The notes under the pieces are model-generated. The model saw only the letters and a list, made by a program, of their open reading frames with translations, was not told where the DNA came from and searched no databases. Positions 8,919 through 17,568 of a stretch of DNA of 64,000 nt are shown piece after piece (position 1 is the stretch's first letter; the number at the start of each line of letters is the position of its first letter). The translations under genes and the position numbers were made by a program. The DNA is from Haloplanus salinus. Lineage in GTDB: Archaea > Halobacteriota > Halobacteria > Halobacteriales > Haloferacaceae. Location of the stretch: NCBI RefSeq assembly GCF_003336245.1, contig NZ_QPHM01000001.1, forward strand, positions 310,001 through 374,000. Direction: 5' to 3'.

Positions 8919-8954
8919 GCACCTCACCAGGCAGAATCCCTGATGGCGAGGCGC
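8919..8954 (-). promoter_or_regulatory. Leader hairpin upstream of rpl7ae
   Basis: Arms 8919-8929 and 8944-8954 form an 11-bp stem in the minus-strand RNA. Two of the pairs are G·U wobbles that would be A/C mismatches on the opposite strand, so the fold is specific to the rpl7ae transcript. An inner CAG/CUG pairing extends it. A UGAUGA box-C-like sequence lies just 5' of the stem, but I do not see a complete kink-turn. Confidence 0.55.
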
Positions 8955-8998
8955 ATCATCAACCCCGGACAGGCTGTACGACTCCGTAACGGGGGACC

Positions 8999-9008
8999 CC
9001 ATAAAAGC
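8999..9008 (-). promoter_or_regulatory. TATA box for the rpl7ae operon
   Basis: GCTTTTATGG on the minus strand; initiation expected near 8977, leaving a leader of roughly 85 nt before the ATG at 8890. Confidence 0.55.
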
Positions 9009-9081
9009 GTGTTCAAACCCGCTACAGCGTGTGAGGCCGCCACACGCCGCGTCCGCCGTAGGGACGCCGGAGGGCAAGGCC

Positions 9082-9089
9082 CTTTATCG
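9082..9089 (+). promoter_or_regulatory. TATA box for tmcA
   Basis: CTTTATCG centred 25 bp before the tmcA ATG, predicting a leaderless mRNA. It is back to back with the rpl7ae promoter. Confidence 0.55.
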
Positions 9090-9109
9090 CCGGCGGGGTA
9101 CGCGGGGGC

Positions 9110-11326
9110 ATGACTCCCGCCGAACTCGTCGCCGCCCTCCACGCCGAGGCCGAACGGGCGAACGAACGGCGACTGCTGACGCTCGCGGGCGCCCGTGATC
9201 GGGGCCTCGATGCTGCCCGCGACGCCCTCGGGGCGCTCGACGACCCGGACGCGACGCTGCTTACGACCCGCGAGGGGGTCGGCACGCATCCCAACGACGC
9301 CGACCGGCTCCTCGGCACCACGCGCGACGCCGTCGTCCTCGACTGCCACGACGGCTTCTCAGCGAACGTCCTCGGGCGCGTCGTCGGCGCCGTCGACGGC
9401 GGCGGCCTCCTCGTCCTCGTGACACCGCCGCTCGACGCGTGGCCCGGCTCCGACTACGCCGACGAGCGATTCGCGGTCCCGCCCGCTACCGCCGCGGACG
9501 TGACCGGGCACTTCCGCCGCCGACTGGTCGACACCCTCCGCGCACATCCGGGGGTCGCCGTCGTCGACGTGGACGCGGGAACCGTCGAGCGCGACGGGTT
9601 GACCGACCCGCGGCCCGCCCGGTCCCACGCGCCGCCGTCGGTCCCGAGCGGCGCCGCCTTTCCCCCCGAAGCCTACGACGCGTGTCTCACGGCCGATCAG
9701 GCCGACGCCCTCTCGGCGCTCGAGCGCCTGCGCGACGGGGCCGCCGTCGTCGTCGAGGCCGACCGCGGTCGCGGGAAGTCCGCGGCCGCCGGCCTCGCCG
9801 CCGGGAGCCTCGCCGCCGCGGGCCGGGACGTCCTCGTCACCGCCCCCGCCTACCGCAACGCCGCGGAGGTGTTCGAGCGCGCCGCGGCCCTGCTCGGAAC
9901 GCTGGGAAAACTGGCAGGTCGCGACGATCACACCGTCACCGCGACCGGCGGCGGCCGCGTGCGATTTCTCACCCCCGTCGAGGCGGGTGGGCTCCCCGAC
10001 GATCCGGACGCCGTCGTCGTCGACGAGGCAGCCGCGCTCCCGGTCCGCCGCCTGACGGCGTTTCTCGACGCCCCCGCCGTCGCCTTCGTCACGACCGTCC
10101 ACGGCTACGAGGGGACGGGCCGCGGGTTCGACGTCCGCTTCCGGGATCGCCTCGCGGCGGGGAGCCACGAGGTCGTCGACGCCCGCCTCGACGACCCCAT
10201 CCGCTACGCCCCGGGCGACCCCGTCGAGGTGTGGGCGTTCCACGCCCTCCTGCTCGACGCGCGACCCGCCGCGACCCAACTCGTCGCGGACGCGACGGCC
10301 GCGGACGCGACGTACCGCGCGCTCGACGCCGAGAGCCTCACCGCCGACGAACACCTACTCCGCGAGGCCTTCGGCCTCCTCGCGCTCGCACACTACCGGA
10401 CGGAGCCGGACGACTTGGCGCGCCTGCTCGACGCGCCGAACCTCGACTGTCGGGCGCTCACGGTCGACGGCCACGTCGCCGCCGTCGCCCTCCTGGCCCG
10501 CGAGGGCGGCCTCGCCGAGTCACGGCGTATCGACATGTACGAGGGCGCCCGCGTGCGTGGCAACATGCTTCCGGACGTGCTGACGAGCCAGTTGCGCGAC
10601 CTGGAGGCGGGACGGCCGGTCGGCTACCGCGTCCTCCGGGTTGCGGCCCACCACGCCATCCGGTCGACGGGGTTCGGCTCCCGACTTCTCGACGGCTGTC
10701 ACGCCGAGTTCGACGCCGCCGTCGACTGGTTCGGCGTCGGCTACGGCGCCACCCCACGACTCGTCCGGTTCTGGGCGCGCAACGGCTACCGGACCGTCCA
10801 CTGCTCGACGACGCGCAACGCCGCGAGCGGCGAGTATTCCGCGATCATGCTCCGCCCGGCGAGCGACGCGGGCGCGGCGCTCCGCGACCGCCACGGTCGA
10901 CGGTTCCGCGCGCGGATGCGCGACGGGCTCTCCGACGCCCTCGACGACCTCGACCCCGACGTAGCCCGTGCGGTCCTCCGGGCGAGCGACGACGCGCCGT
11001 CCCCGTCGCTCACCGACCACGAGTGGCGCGTCGTCGCCGCCGCCGCCTTCGGGCCGGGACTGTACGACGCCGCCCCCGGCGCCTTCCGCGATTTGGCGAT
11101 GGCGCATCTCTGCGACCCGGACGGGCGCCTCGACGGGCGGGCGGAACGGCTCCTCGTCCGCAAACCTCTCCAAGCGGACGACTGGAAGACGGTGGCCGAC
11201 GACTTGGGCTACGTCTCGACGCGGCAGTGTATGCGGGCGCTGGGCGAGGCGTATCGGCCGCTGGTCGAGCGGTACGGAACTGACGCGGCCGAGGCGGAGC
11301 GCCGACGGTACGAGGAGAACGGTTGA
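9110..11326 (+). CDS. tmcA: tRNA/RNA cytidine acetyltransferase TmcA
   Basis: 738 residues. Makes N4-acetylcytidine in RNA from acetyl-CoA and ATP. Domain order: N-terminal DUF1726-type domain; RecD-like helicase/ATPase with Walker A GRGKSAAAGLAAG (about residue 222) and Walker B VVVDEAAALPV (about residue 306); GNAT acetyltransferase domain with RGNMLPDVLTSQLRDLEAG and the acetyl-CoA loop STGFGSRLL; C-terminal tRNA-binding domain. A TATA box 25 bp upstream supports a leaderless start at 9110. The neighbouring genes are on the opposite strand, so it is monocistronic. Confidence 0.95.
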   Translation: MTPAELVAALHAEAERANERRLLTLAGARDRGLDAARDALGALDDPDATLLTTREGVGTHPNDADRLLGTTRDAVVLDCHDGFSANVLGRVVGAVDGGGLLVLVTPPLDAWPGSDYADERFAVPPATAADVTGHFRRRLVDTLRAHPGVAVVDVDAGTVERDGLTDPRPARSHAPPSVPSGAAFPPEAYDACLTADQADALSALERLRDGAAVVVEADRGRGKSAAAGLAAGSLAAAGRDVLVTAPAYRNAAEVFERAAALLGTLGKLAGRDDHTVTATGGGRVRFLTPVEAGGLPDDPDAVVVDEAAALPVRRLTAFLDAPAVAFVTTVHGYEGTGRGFDVRFRDRLAAGSHEVVDARLDDPIRYAPGDPVEVWAFHALLLDARPAATQLVADATAADATYRALDAESLTADEHLLREAFGLLALAHYRTEPDDLARLLDAPNLDCRALTVDGHVAAVALLAREGGLAESRRIDMYEGARVRGNMLPDVLTSQLRDLEAGRPVGYRVLRVAAHHAIRSTGFGSRLLDGCHAEFDAAVDWFGVGYGATPRLVRFWARNGYRTVHCSTTRNAASGEYSAIMLRPASDAGAALRDRHGRRFRARMRDGLSDALDDLDPDVARAVLRASDDAPSPSLTDHEWRVVAAAAFGPGLYDAAPGAFRDLAMAHLCDPDGRLDGRAERLLVRKPLQADDWKTVADDLGYVSTRQCMRALGEAYRPLVERYGTDAAEAERRRYEENG

Positions 11327-11332
11327 GACGGC

Positions 11333-12082
11333 TCAGAGCCGCGCGTCACAGTCCAGGAACGTCGCGAGCATCACCTCGTCGACGTACTCGCCGTCGATCC
11401 GGTAGTGGTTCTCGCGGACCGCCTCCGTCTCCCAGCCGTGCGCTTCGAGGAACGAAATGGCCTCCTCGTTGGTCGCGGGGACGCTGTTGTAGAGTTTCTC
11501 GAAGCCGTGTTCGCAGGCCCAGCGGAAGCCACGGTCGAGCAACGCGGTGCCGATGCCGTGGCCGCGATAGCCCGGCAGGAGGCCGACGGTCAACACCGCG
11601 GTGTGGGCGAGTTTCTCCGTCTCGGGGAGGTCGAGGTGGACCCAGCCGACCACCTCGTCGTCGACGCAGGCGACGAACACCATCCGCGACCGGGTCTCGG
11701 TGTGTCGGAGGATCACCTCCTCGTGATCCAACAGGTCCGCCACCGTCTCGGCCTCGATGTACGTCCCCTCCTCGGCGACCTGTCGGATGACGCCGACGAG
11801 ACCGGAGAGGTCGCGCTGTTCCGCCGCTCGGATCGTGTAGACGACGTCGTCCGCGTCGTGTTCCTCCACGTCCTCCTCGCGGTACGCGACGCGGAGTCGC
11901 GTCCCCTCCTGCCGGAGGTAGCCGTCGCGGCGCAGGATCGTGAGGTGGTGACCGAACGCCTCCGGGTCGAGGTTCAGCGCCCGCCGTGCCTGGTCGGCCC
12001 GTACCGAGCCGTGGGCCTCGACGTACTCGTAGATGTCCCGGCGATCCTTGTGATCGAAATTGAGCTGCTCGGTCAGTTCCAT
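11333..12082 (-). CDS. Winged-helix–GNAT acetyltransferase fusion
   Basis: 249 residues. Residues 1-80 look like a winged helix-turn-helix (DRRDIYEYVEAHGSVRADQA, LTILRRDGYLRQEG). The remainder is a GNAT domain with the acetyl-CoA motif LLPGYRGHGIGTALLDRGF and the C-terminal ATNEEAISFLEAHGWE. The start MELTEQ at 12082 is preferred because a CGATTAAGTG box at 12105-12114 gives a leaderless transcript; the longer frame from 12097 would place the start before the predicted initiation site. The substrate is unknown. The DNA-binding half suggests a regulator sensing or modifying a ligand. It converges on tmcA with 6 bp between them. Confidence 0.88.
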   Translation of the reverse strand: MELTEQLNFDHKDRRDIYEYVEAHGSVRADQARRALNLDPEAFGHHLTILRRDGYLRQEGTRLRVAYREEDVEEHDADDVVYTIRAAEQRDLSGLVGVIRQVAEEGTYIEAETVADLLDHEEVILRHTETRSRMVFVACVDDEVVGWVHLDLPETEKLAHTAVLTVGLLPGYRGHGIGTALLDRGFRWACEHGFEKLYNSVPATNEEAISFLEAHGWETEAVRENHYRIDGEYVDEVMLATFLDCDARL

Positions 12083-12124
12083 GCACCCGTGTACCACGCT
12101 ACCACACTTAATCGTTCGTGAGGG

Positions 12125-12484
<360 letters not shown>

Positions 12485-12561
12485 CTACGACCGAACGCTC
12501 GGCTCGAACGTCTGCCGGACCGCCCCGGCGAACCGACGGTAACGACGTCCGACGAACCGCG

Positions 12562-14241
12562 TCAGTCCGCGCTCGCGCTCGCCCCGAGCGGGTTTCCGGG
12601 GACGACGCCCTCGTCGGTCCACCCGCGCGTCTCGTAGTAGGCGTCGAGCGCCGCGTCGAAGTCGGGGAGTTCGTACGGTAGGTCGTCGTCCGCCCGGTCG
12701 AAGCCCCGCTGGTTGTTGAAATGGCGTTCGAGTTCGACGACCCGCGCGCCCACGTCGAGCAGGGTGTCGAGGTCGGCGTCGAACAGCGCTTCGAAGCGCT
12801 CGGCGGTCATCACCCCCCGCGAGAACCGACAGACGACGCCACAGTCCTCCAGCGCCCGCTTGTTCTCCAGTTCGACCAGTTTGGTCGCCTTGGCGGCCGA
12901 CAGTCCCGACGGCTCGAACGCTTCCGAGGCGTCGACGAGGGGGTACTCGTAGGCGTAGAACGTCGCGTACATGTGGTCCGCGCCGCGGTTCGCGGTGGCG
13001 AAGCCGAGCCCCTGCCCGTTGAGCGTGCGGCCGTCGTGGGCCGAGAAGGTCATCCCCTTGACCGTCCAGTCCTCGACGCCGAGTTCGTCGTGGAAGCGGT
13101 GGATGCCCTCCGCCAACAGGTCGCCGTCGCCCTCGCGGCTGGCGATCCGTTGCACCGTCTCGTGGATCAACTCGTCGTCGCCGAAGGCGTCGTTCGCCTT
13201 GAGATACGCCGCCACCGCGTTGCCACAGGAGATGGTGTCCATGCCCAACCGATCACAGAGCTGGTTCGACTGCATGATCGAGACGATGTCGTCCACCGCG
13301 CAGTTGCCGCCGAAGGCCATGATCGTCTCGAACTCCGGCCCCTCCGTCTCGACGCCCGACGCCTCGTCCCTCGTGGGAAGCTTGCAGGCGAAGGCACACT
13401 GCGAACAGGTGCCTTTCTTGTACTTCTTCTCCTCGACCCGGTCGCCGTTGATCTTCTCGAAGGCCTCGTAGCGCACGTCCTCGAAGTAGCGGGTGGGAAA
13501 GGAGCCGATTTCGTTGGCGAGGTCCGTGACGCTCGCGGTCCCTTGGCGTTTCATGATGTGGTCGCTCGTCGCCGCCTCGCGGTGGATAGCCGTCGCCTCG
13601 GCGTCTACCTCCACGTCGGGGCGGGCGTCGCCGTCGAAGGTGATCGCCTTCACGTTCTTCGCGCCCAGCACGGCTCCGAGGCCACCGCGGCCGAACGCCC
13701 GCGTCTCGCTGGTCATGATGCAGGCGAACCGTACCAGATTCTCGCCCGCCGGGCCGATGCAGGCGACGTGCTCGGGGCCGAGGTCGTGTTCGTCCTCGAC
13801 GTACTCGGTGACGGTGGGGACTTCGGCGCCCGCGAGTTCCGGCGCCGCCTCGAAGGTGACGCCGTCCTCGCGGACGTGAACCACGACCAACTCGTCGCTC
13901 TCGCCGACGACTTCGACGGCGGCGTTGCCGGTCCCCAAGAGGTTCCGGGAGACGAACCCGCCGGCGTTGGCCGACAGGAGGCCGTCGGTCAGTGGCGAGA
14001 CGGCCGTCGCGGAGGCGCGGCCGGTGAAGCTCATCGACGAGGCCTGCATCGGCCCCGTCGTGAGGTAGAGGCGATTCTCCGGGCCGAGCGGGTCGGCGTC
14101 GAACGGGATGCGCTCGTGGGCGAGACGGGTGGCGACGCCCCGTCCACCGACGAACGATTCGAGGACGCCGTCGACGGACTCGGTCTCGACGCGCCGCGAT
14201 CCAACGTCGATCGTGAGAAGCGGGCCCTCTAGGTGGAGCAT
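12562..14241 (-). CDS. Tungsten aldehyde:ferredoxin oxidoreductase (AOR family)
   Basis: 559 residues, normal for AOR. Oxidises aldehydes to acids with tungstopterin and a 4Fe-4S cluster, reducing ferredoxin. Cluster ligands: Cys279-x2-Cys282-x3-Cys286 (TCSQCAFACK) and a distal Cys at 467 or 471 (DCGVVC). N-terminal pterin-domain motifs GGRGVATRLAHE and TGPMQASSMSFTGR are intact. The start MLHLEG is set by a TATA box (GTTTAATATC, 14263-14272) giving a leaderless mRNA; a much longer frame extends upstream only as antisense of the aminotransferase. A ferredoxin follows and an aminotransferase precedes on the same strand. The aldehyde substrate is unknown. Confidence 0.94.
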   Translation of the reverse strand: MLHLEGPLLTIDVGSRRVETESVDGVLESFVGGRGVATRLAHERIPFDADPLGPENRLYLTTGPMQASSMSFTGRASATAVSPLTDGLLSANAGGFVSRNLLGTGNAAVEVVGESDELVVVHVREDGVTFEAAPELAGAEVPTVTEYVEDEHDLGPEHVACIGPAGENLVRFACIMTSETRAFGRGGLGAVLGAKNVKAITFDGDARPDVEVDAEATAIHREAATSDHIMKRQGTASVTDLANEIGSFPTRYFEDVRYEAFEKINGDRVEEKKYKKGTCSQCAFACKLPTRDEASGVETEGPEFETIMAFGGNCAVDDIVSIMQSNQLCDRLGMDTISCGNAVAAYLKANDAFGDDELIHETVQRIASREGDGDLLAEGIHRFHDELGVEDWTVKGMTFSAHDGRTLNGQGLGFATANRGADHMYATFYAYEYPLVDASEAFEPSGLSAAKATKLVELENKRALEDCGVVCRFSRGVMTAERFEALFDADLDTLLDVGARVVELERHFNNQRGFDRADDDLPYELPDFDAALDAYYETRGWTDEGVVPGNPLGASASAD

Positions 14242-14297
14242 ACGCGAAACCGGGCGCCCCGCGATATTAAACGGTCGTGTCGGAGCGGGCTCGACCG

Positions 14298-15626
14298 CTA
14301 CTGGAACGTCGCAGCGATGGCCGCGTCGAGGGCGTCGACCGCGCGGTCGATCTCCGCGTCGGTCACCGGCAACGGCGGGGAGACGATGACCTGCGTGCGC
14401 GGCCGGCCGCCGCCGAAGAGGGCGCCCCGCTTGCGTGCCTCGTCGAGCACGTCGTCGACGGGGTTGTCCCCCGACTCGATCCACGGGTTGAGATACGGCT
14501 CGCCGGTCTCGGGGTCCGCGAAGGAGACGGCCCAGAGCAGGCCCCGGCCACGCACGTTGCCGACGGCGTCGTGGCGTTCGAGCTCGCGCAGGCGGGCTTC
14601 GAGGTGGTCGCTCCGTGCCCGCGCGTTCTCGATCAGGCCGTCCTCGTAGACGTCGAGGGCGGCGACGCCCGCCGCGCAGGCGACGGGATGGCCGGCGAAG
14701 GTCTGTCCCACGTCGATCCCCGACTCGCGGAGGTGGGCGGCGATTTCCGGCCGGACCGCGACGCCCGCGAGCGGGACGTACGCGCTCGTGACGCCCTTGG
14801 CGAAGGTGAGCAGGTCGGGCACTACGTCCTCCGTCTCGATGCCGAACCACTCGCCACACCGGCCGAAGCCGGTGATTACCTCGTCCGCGATCAGAAGGAT
14901 GTCGTACTCGTCACAGAGGGCGCGCACCCGCTGCCAGTAGTCCGCGGGCGCGGTGTAGGCCCCGCTCGTGCCCCCGACCGGCTCCATCAGGATGGCGGCG
15001 ATGGAGTCCGGCCCCTCGTTGTGGATGACGTACTCCAGGTGGTCGGCGGCCTGTTTCGCGATCTCCTCGGGCGTGTCGCCGTCGAACGGCGACCGATACG
15101 TCAGCGGCGGGAGGAACTTCGCCGCGCCGGTCGTCTCGGCCGCGTGTCCCATCGCGTTGCGCGTCTCGGGATCGCCGGTCAGCGATCCGGCGCCGTAGGT
15201 GGCACCGTGGTAGGACTGATACCGCGTGAGCACCTTGCGGGCGCCGGTGAACTCGCGGGCGAACTGCACCGCCGACTCGTTGGCCTCGCTGCCGGAGACG
15301 GAGAAGAACACGTCGTTCAGGTCGCCGGGCGTGATCTCGGCGAGGCGGGCAGCGAGTTCCGAGCGGGTGTCGTTGTGCTTCGCCGAGGCGACGTAGGCGA
15401 CTTTCGAGGCCTGTTCCGCGACGGCGTCGGCGATTCGCTCCTCGCCGTGGCCGGCGTTGACACAGTAGAGCTGTGCGATGAAGTCGAGATACGCCGCCCC
15501 GTCGTCGTCGTAGACGGTGACGCCCTCGCCGTCGACGATGGTGAGGGGGTCGTCGTCGCCGTGTGACCAGTGGGGAATGTTACCGGCGACGGGGTCTGCT
15601 GCTGGTTCCGGGGCTTGTTCGGACAT
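14298..15626 (-). CDS. Class III (omega) PLP-dependent aminotransferase
   Basis: 442 residues. Fold-type I aminotransferase family that includes beta-alanine/GABA/diamine:pyruvate transaminases. Seen: FFSVSGSEANESAVQFAR phosphate-binding region, YQSYHGATYGAGSLTG, LLIADEVITGFGRCGEW with the cofactor Asp, and the Schiff-base lysine in LLTFAKGVTSAYVPLAG. A TATA box at about 15649-15658 supports a leaderless start at 15626. Such enzymes produce aldehydes from terminal amines, which would suit the adjacent AOR, but substrate specificity cannot be read here. Confidence 0.92.
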   Translation of the reverse strand: MSEQAPEPAADPVAGNIPHWSHGDDDPLTIVDGEGVTVYDDDGAAYLDFIAQLYCVNAGHGEERIADAVAEQASKVAYVASAKHNDTRSELAARLAEITPGDLNDVFFSVSGSEANESAVQFAREFTGARKVLTRYQSYHGATYGAGSLTGDPETRNAMGHAAETTGAAKFLPPLTYRSPFDGDTPEEIAKQAADHLEYVIHNEGPDSIAAILMEPVGGTSGAYTAPADYWQRVRALCDEYDILLIADEVITGFGRCGEWFGIETEDVVPDLLTFAKGVTSAYVPLAGVAVRPEIAAHLRESGIDVGQTFAGHPVACAAGVAALDVYEDGLIENARARSDHLEARLRELERHDAVGNVRGRGLLWAVSFADPETGEPYLNPWIESGDNPVDDVLDEARKRGALFGGGRPRTQVIVSPPLPVTDAEIDRAVDALDAAIAATFQ

Positions 15627-15676
15627 GTACGTGACTCGGCGAGGCGGCGAATAAACGTTTGGTCGGTGACTGGCGA

Positions 15677-17383
15677 CTACTCGTGAGCGAAGTACGCTAC
15701 GCGCCCGCCGTCCGCCACGCTATCCACCCGCGCGAACCCCACCCGCTCGAACTGCACCACCTCGTCGACGGGCACGTCGGCGAAGTCGGGTTCCGCGACG
15801 CCCGTCACGTCGCCGTCCATCGTCCGCAGTCGGGTCGGCACGCCGTCGACGGGCGTCCAGTGGACGACCGGGACGCCCTCCTCGCGGACGGCGGCGATGT
15901 CGTCGCCGGCGTACTCGAACCCCGCGTCGGTGTGTCGAACGCAGCCGAAGCCCTTCAGCCACACGCGCGCGCCCCTTTCCGGTACGTCCGCGGGTTCGAC
16001 GAGGACGGCATCGTCGGCGGGGACGTTCCGACGGCCTCGCGCCTCGTGTTCGGGATGGACCGGCGGGTGGCCGGCCTCGGGACCGCCGTGGAGGGGTTTC
16101 TCCACCCCGTCCCGGACGAAGAAGTACCGGTTCGCCCCGTCGTCGATCAGGTCGCGGTTGTTCGCGTAGACGGCGCTCATCGACAGTTCGACGTTGCTGG
16201 TCGAGGTGCCGAGTTCGATCATGGCGTCGACGATGGCCCGTCCCCGAATCCCGCGCCGTTGCAGGCTGGCGAGGGTGGGCGCCCGCGGGTCGTCCCACCC
16301 GTCGAGAGCGTCGTCGTCGATCAGTTCCTTGATCGTCGAGGTGGAGAGCCGTACGCCGTACTCGTCGACCTGGACGTGGCCCCAGTGGATCACGTCGGGG
16401 TACTCCCAGTCGAAGTAGTCGTAGACGAACCGCTGGCGTTTCGCGGAGTCCTGCAGGTCGATGCCACGGATGATGTGGGTGACGCCGGTGAGATGGTCGT
16501 CGACGCCGGACTGGAAGTCGAGCATGGGCCAACAGCGGTAGTCCGCGGCCTCCGGACGCGGGTGAGGGCGGTCGATCATGCGGAACGCCACCCAGTCCCG
16601 CAGGGCGGGGTTCTTGTGTGTGATGTCGGTACGGACGCGGAGGACCATCTCGCCGGCGGAGTAGTCGCCGTCGATCATCGCCTCGAACTCCTCGCGGGTC
16701 GTCTCCACGTCCTTCCCCCGGTGCGGGCACGCCTCGCCCGCGTTCTTCAGATCGGAGAACTCACCCTGTGGACAGGAGCAGGTGTAGGCGCCGCCGCGGT
16801 CGATCAGTTCCCGGGCGTGGTCGTAGTAGGTTCCGAGGCGGTCGCTCGCCCGAAGCACCTCGTCGGGTTCGAAGCCGAGGTAGTCGATGGCGTCGAGGAT
16901 GGCGTCGTAGGCGTCGAGATCGGGACGCTTGGTGTCGGGATCGGTGTCGTCGAACCGGCAGATAAAACGGCCGTCGTAGCGCTGCTTGTACGTTCCGATC
17001 ACCGCCGGCATCCGCGCGTGGCCGAGGTGCCACGGGCCGTTCGGGTTCGGGGCGGCACGCATGACGACGCCGTCGTCGACGTTCGGCAGGTCGGGGAGCG
17101 GGTGGTCGTCGCCCTCGTCGTCGGCTTCCAGTTCCTCGAGTTCCTCGGGCGCGAGTGCTTCGAGTTCGGCCCGCTTCTCGGCGGCTGCGAGGTCGTTCAC
17201 CTCGGCGACGACGCCGCCGACGATGCCGGGAATCTCGTCGGCGTGGGGACGGAAGTCGGGGTTCTCGCCCATCAGCGGACCCATGACCGCGCCCACGTCC
17301 GCGTCGCTGTCGTACTTCACCGCGTTGAGGAGTGCGTGCGTCCGCGCCGCTCGCTCGACGCGCTCGCGAAGTTCGTCGTCCAT
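15677..17383 (-). CDS. gltX: Glutamyl-tRNA synthetase (archaeal type)
   Basis: 568 residues; charges tRNA(Glu), and in archaea typically non-archetypal GlnRS-like in the anticodon domain. The class I HIGH motif appears as PNPNGPWHLGHARM and the KMSKS-equivalent as LSTSTIKELI. A zinc-like CSCPQGEF...CPH segment is present in the middle. The acidic N-terminal extension with LEALAPEELEELEADDEGD is typical of haloarchaea. A TGTTTTTACCC box at 17405-17415 predicts initiation at the ATG. Confidence 0.97.
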   Translation of the reverse strand: MDDELRERVERAARTHALLNAVKYDSDADVGAVMGPLMGENPDFRPHADEIPGIVGGVVAEVNDLAAAEKRAELEALAPEELEELEADDEGDDHPLPDLPNVDDGVVMRAAPNPNGPWHLGHARMPAVIGTYKQRYDGRFICRFDDTDPDTKRPDLDAYDAILDAIDYLGFEPDEVLRASDRLGTYYDHARELIDRGGAYTCSCPQGEFSDLKNAGEACPHRGKDVETTREEFEAMIDGDYSAGEMVLRVRTDITHKNPALRDWVAFRMIDRPHPRPEAADYRCWPMLDFQSGVDDHLTGVTHIIRGIDLQDSAKRQRFVYDYFDWEYPDVIHWGHVQVDEYGVRLSTSTIKELIDDDALDGWDDPRAPTLASLQRRGIRGRAIVDAMIELGTSTSNVELSMSAVYANNRDLIDDGANRYFFVRDGVEKPLHGGPEAGHPPVHPEHEARGRRNVPADDAVLVEPADVPERGARVWLKGFGCVRHTDAGFEYAGDDIAAVREEGVPVVHWTPVDGVPTRLRTMDGDVTGVAEPDFADVPVDEVVQFERVGFARVDSVADGGRVAYFAHE

Positions 17384-17568
17384 TGGTCGTAGGTTCCGGC
17401 CGACGGGTAAAAACAGGCGTGGATCGGGGGCCGCGGGTAGGGGTACGGTGTATGTTACCGTCCATCACATAAGAACGTTTCGCGGGGCGGTCGGCACCCC
17501 CGTCCTCCCACTCGGAGGGAACGTCGCAGTGTTTTATGCACCTCGTCGCCGAGGGTCGACCCGGATGG

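Noticed and set aside
8919-8960. Complete L7Ae kink-turn
   Set aside because: A box-C-like UGAUGA is present, but I could not place the tandem G·A pairs and three-nt bulge; only a hairpin is claimed.
12721-14232. 503-codon plus-strand open frame
   Set aside because: It is antisense to the AOR gene, whose cofactor and cluster motifs are intact; GC-rich codon bias keeps the opposite strand open. The sequence has no protein signatures.
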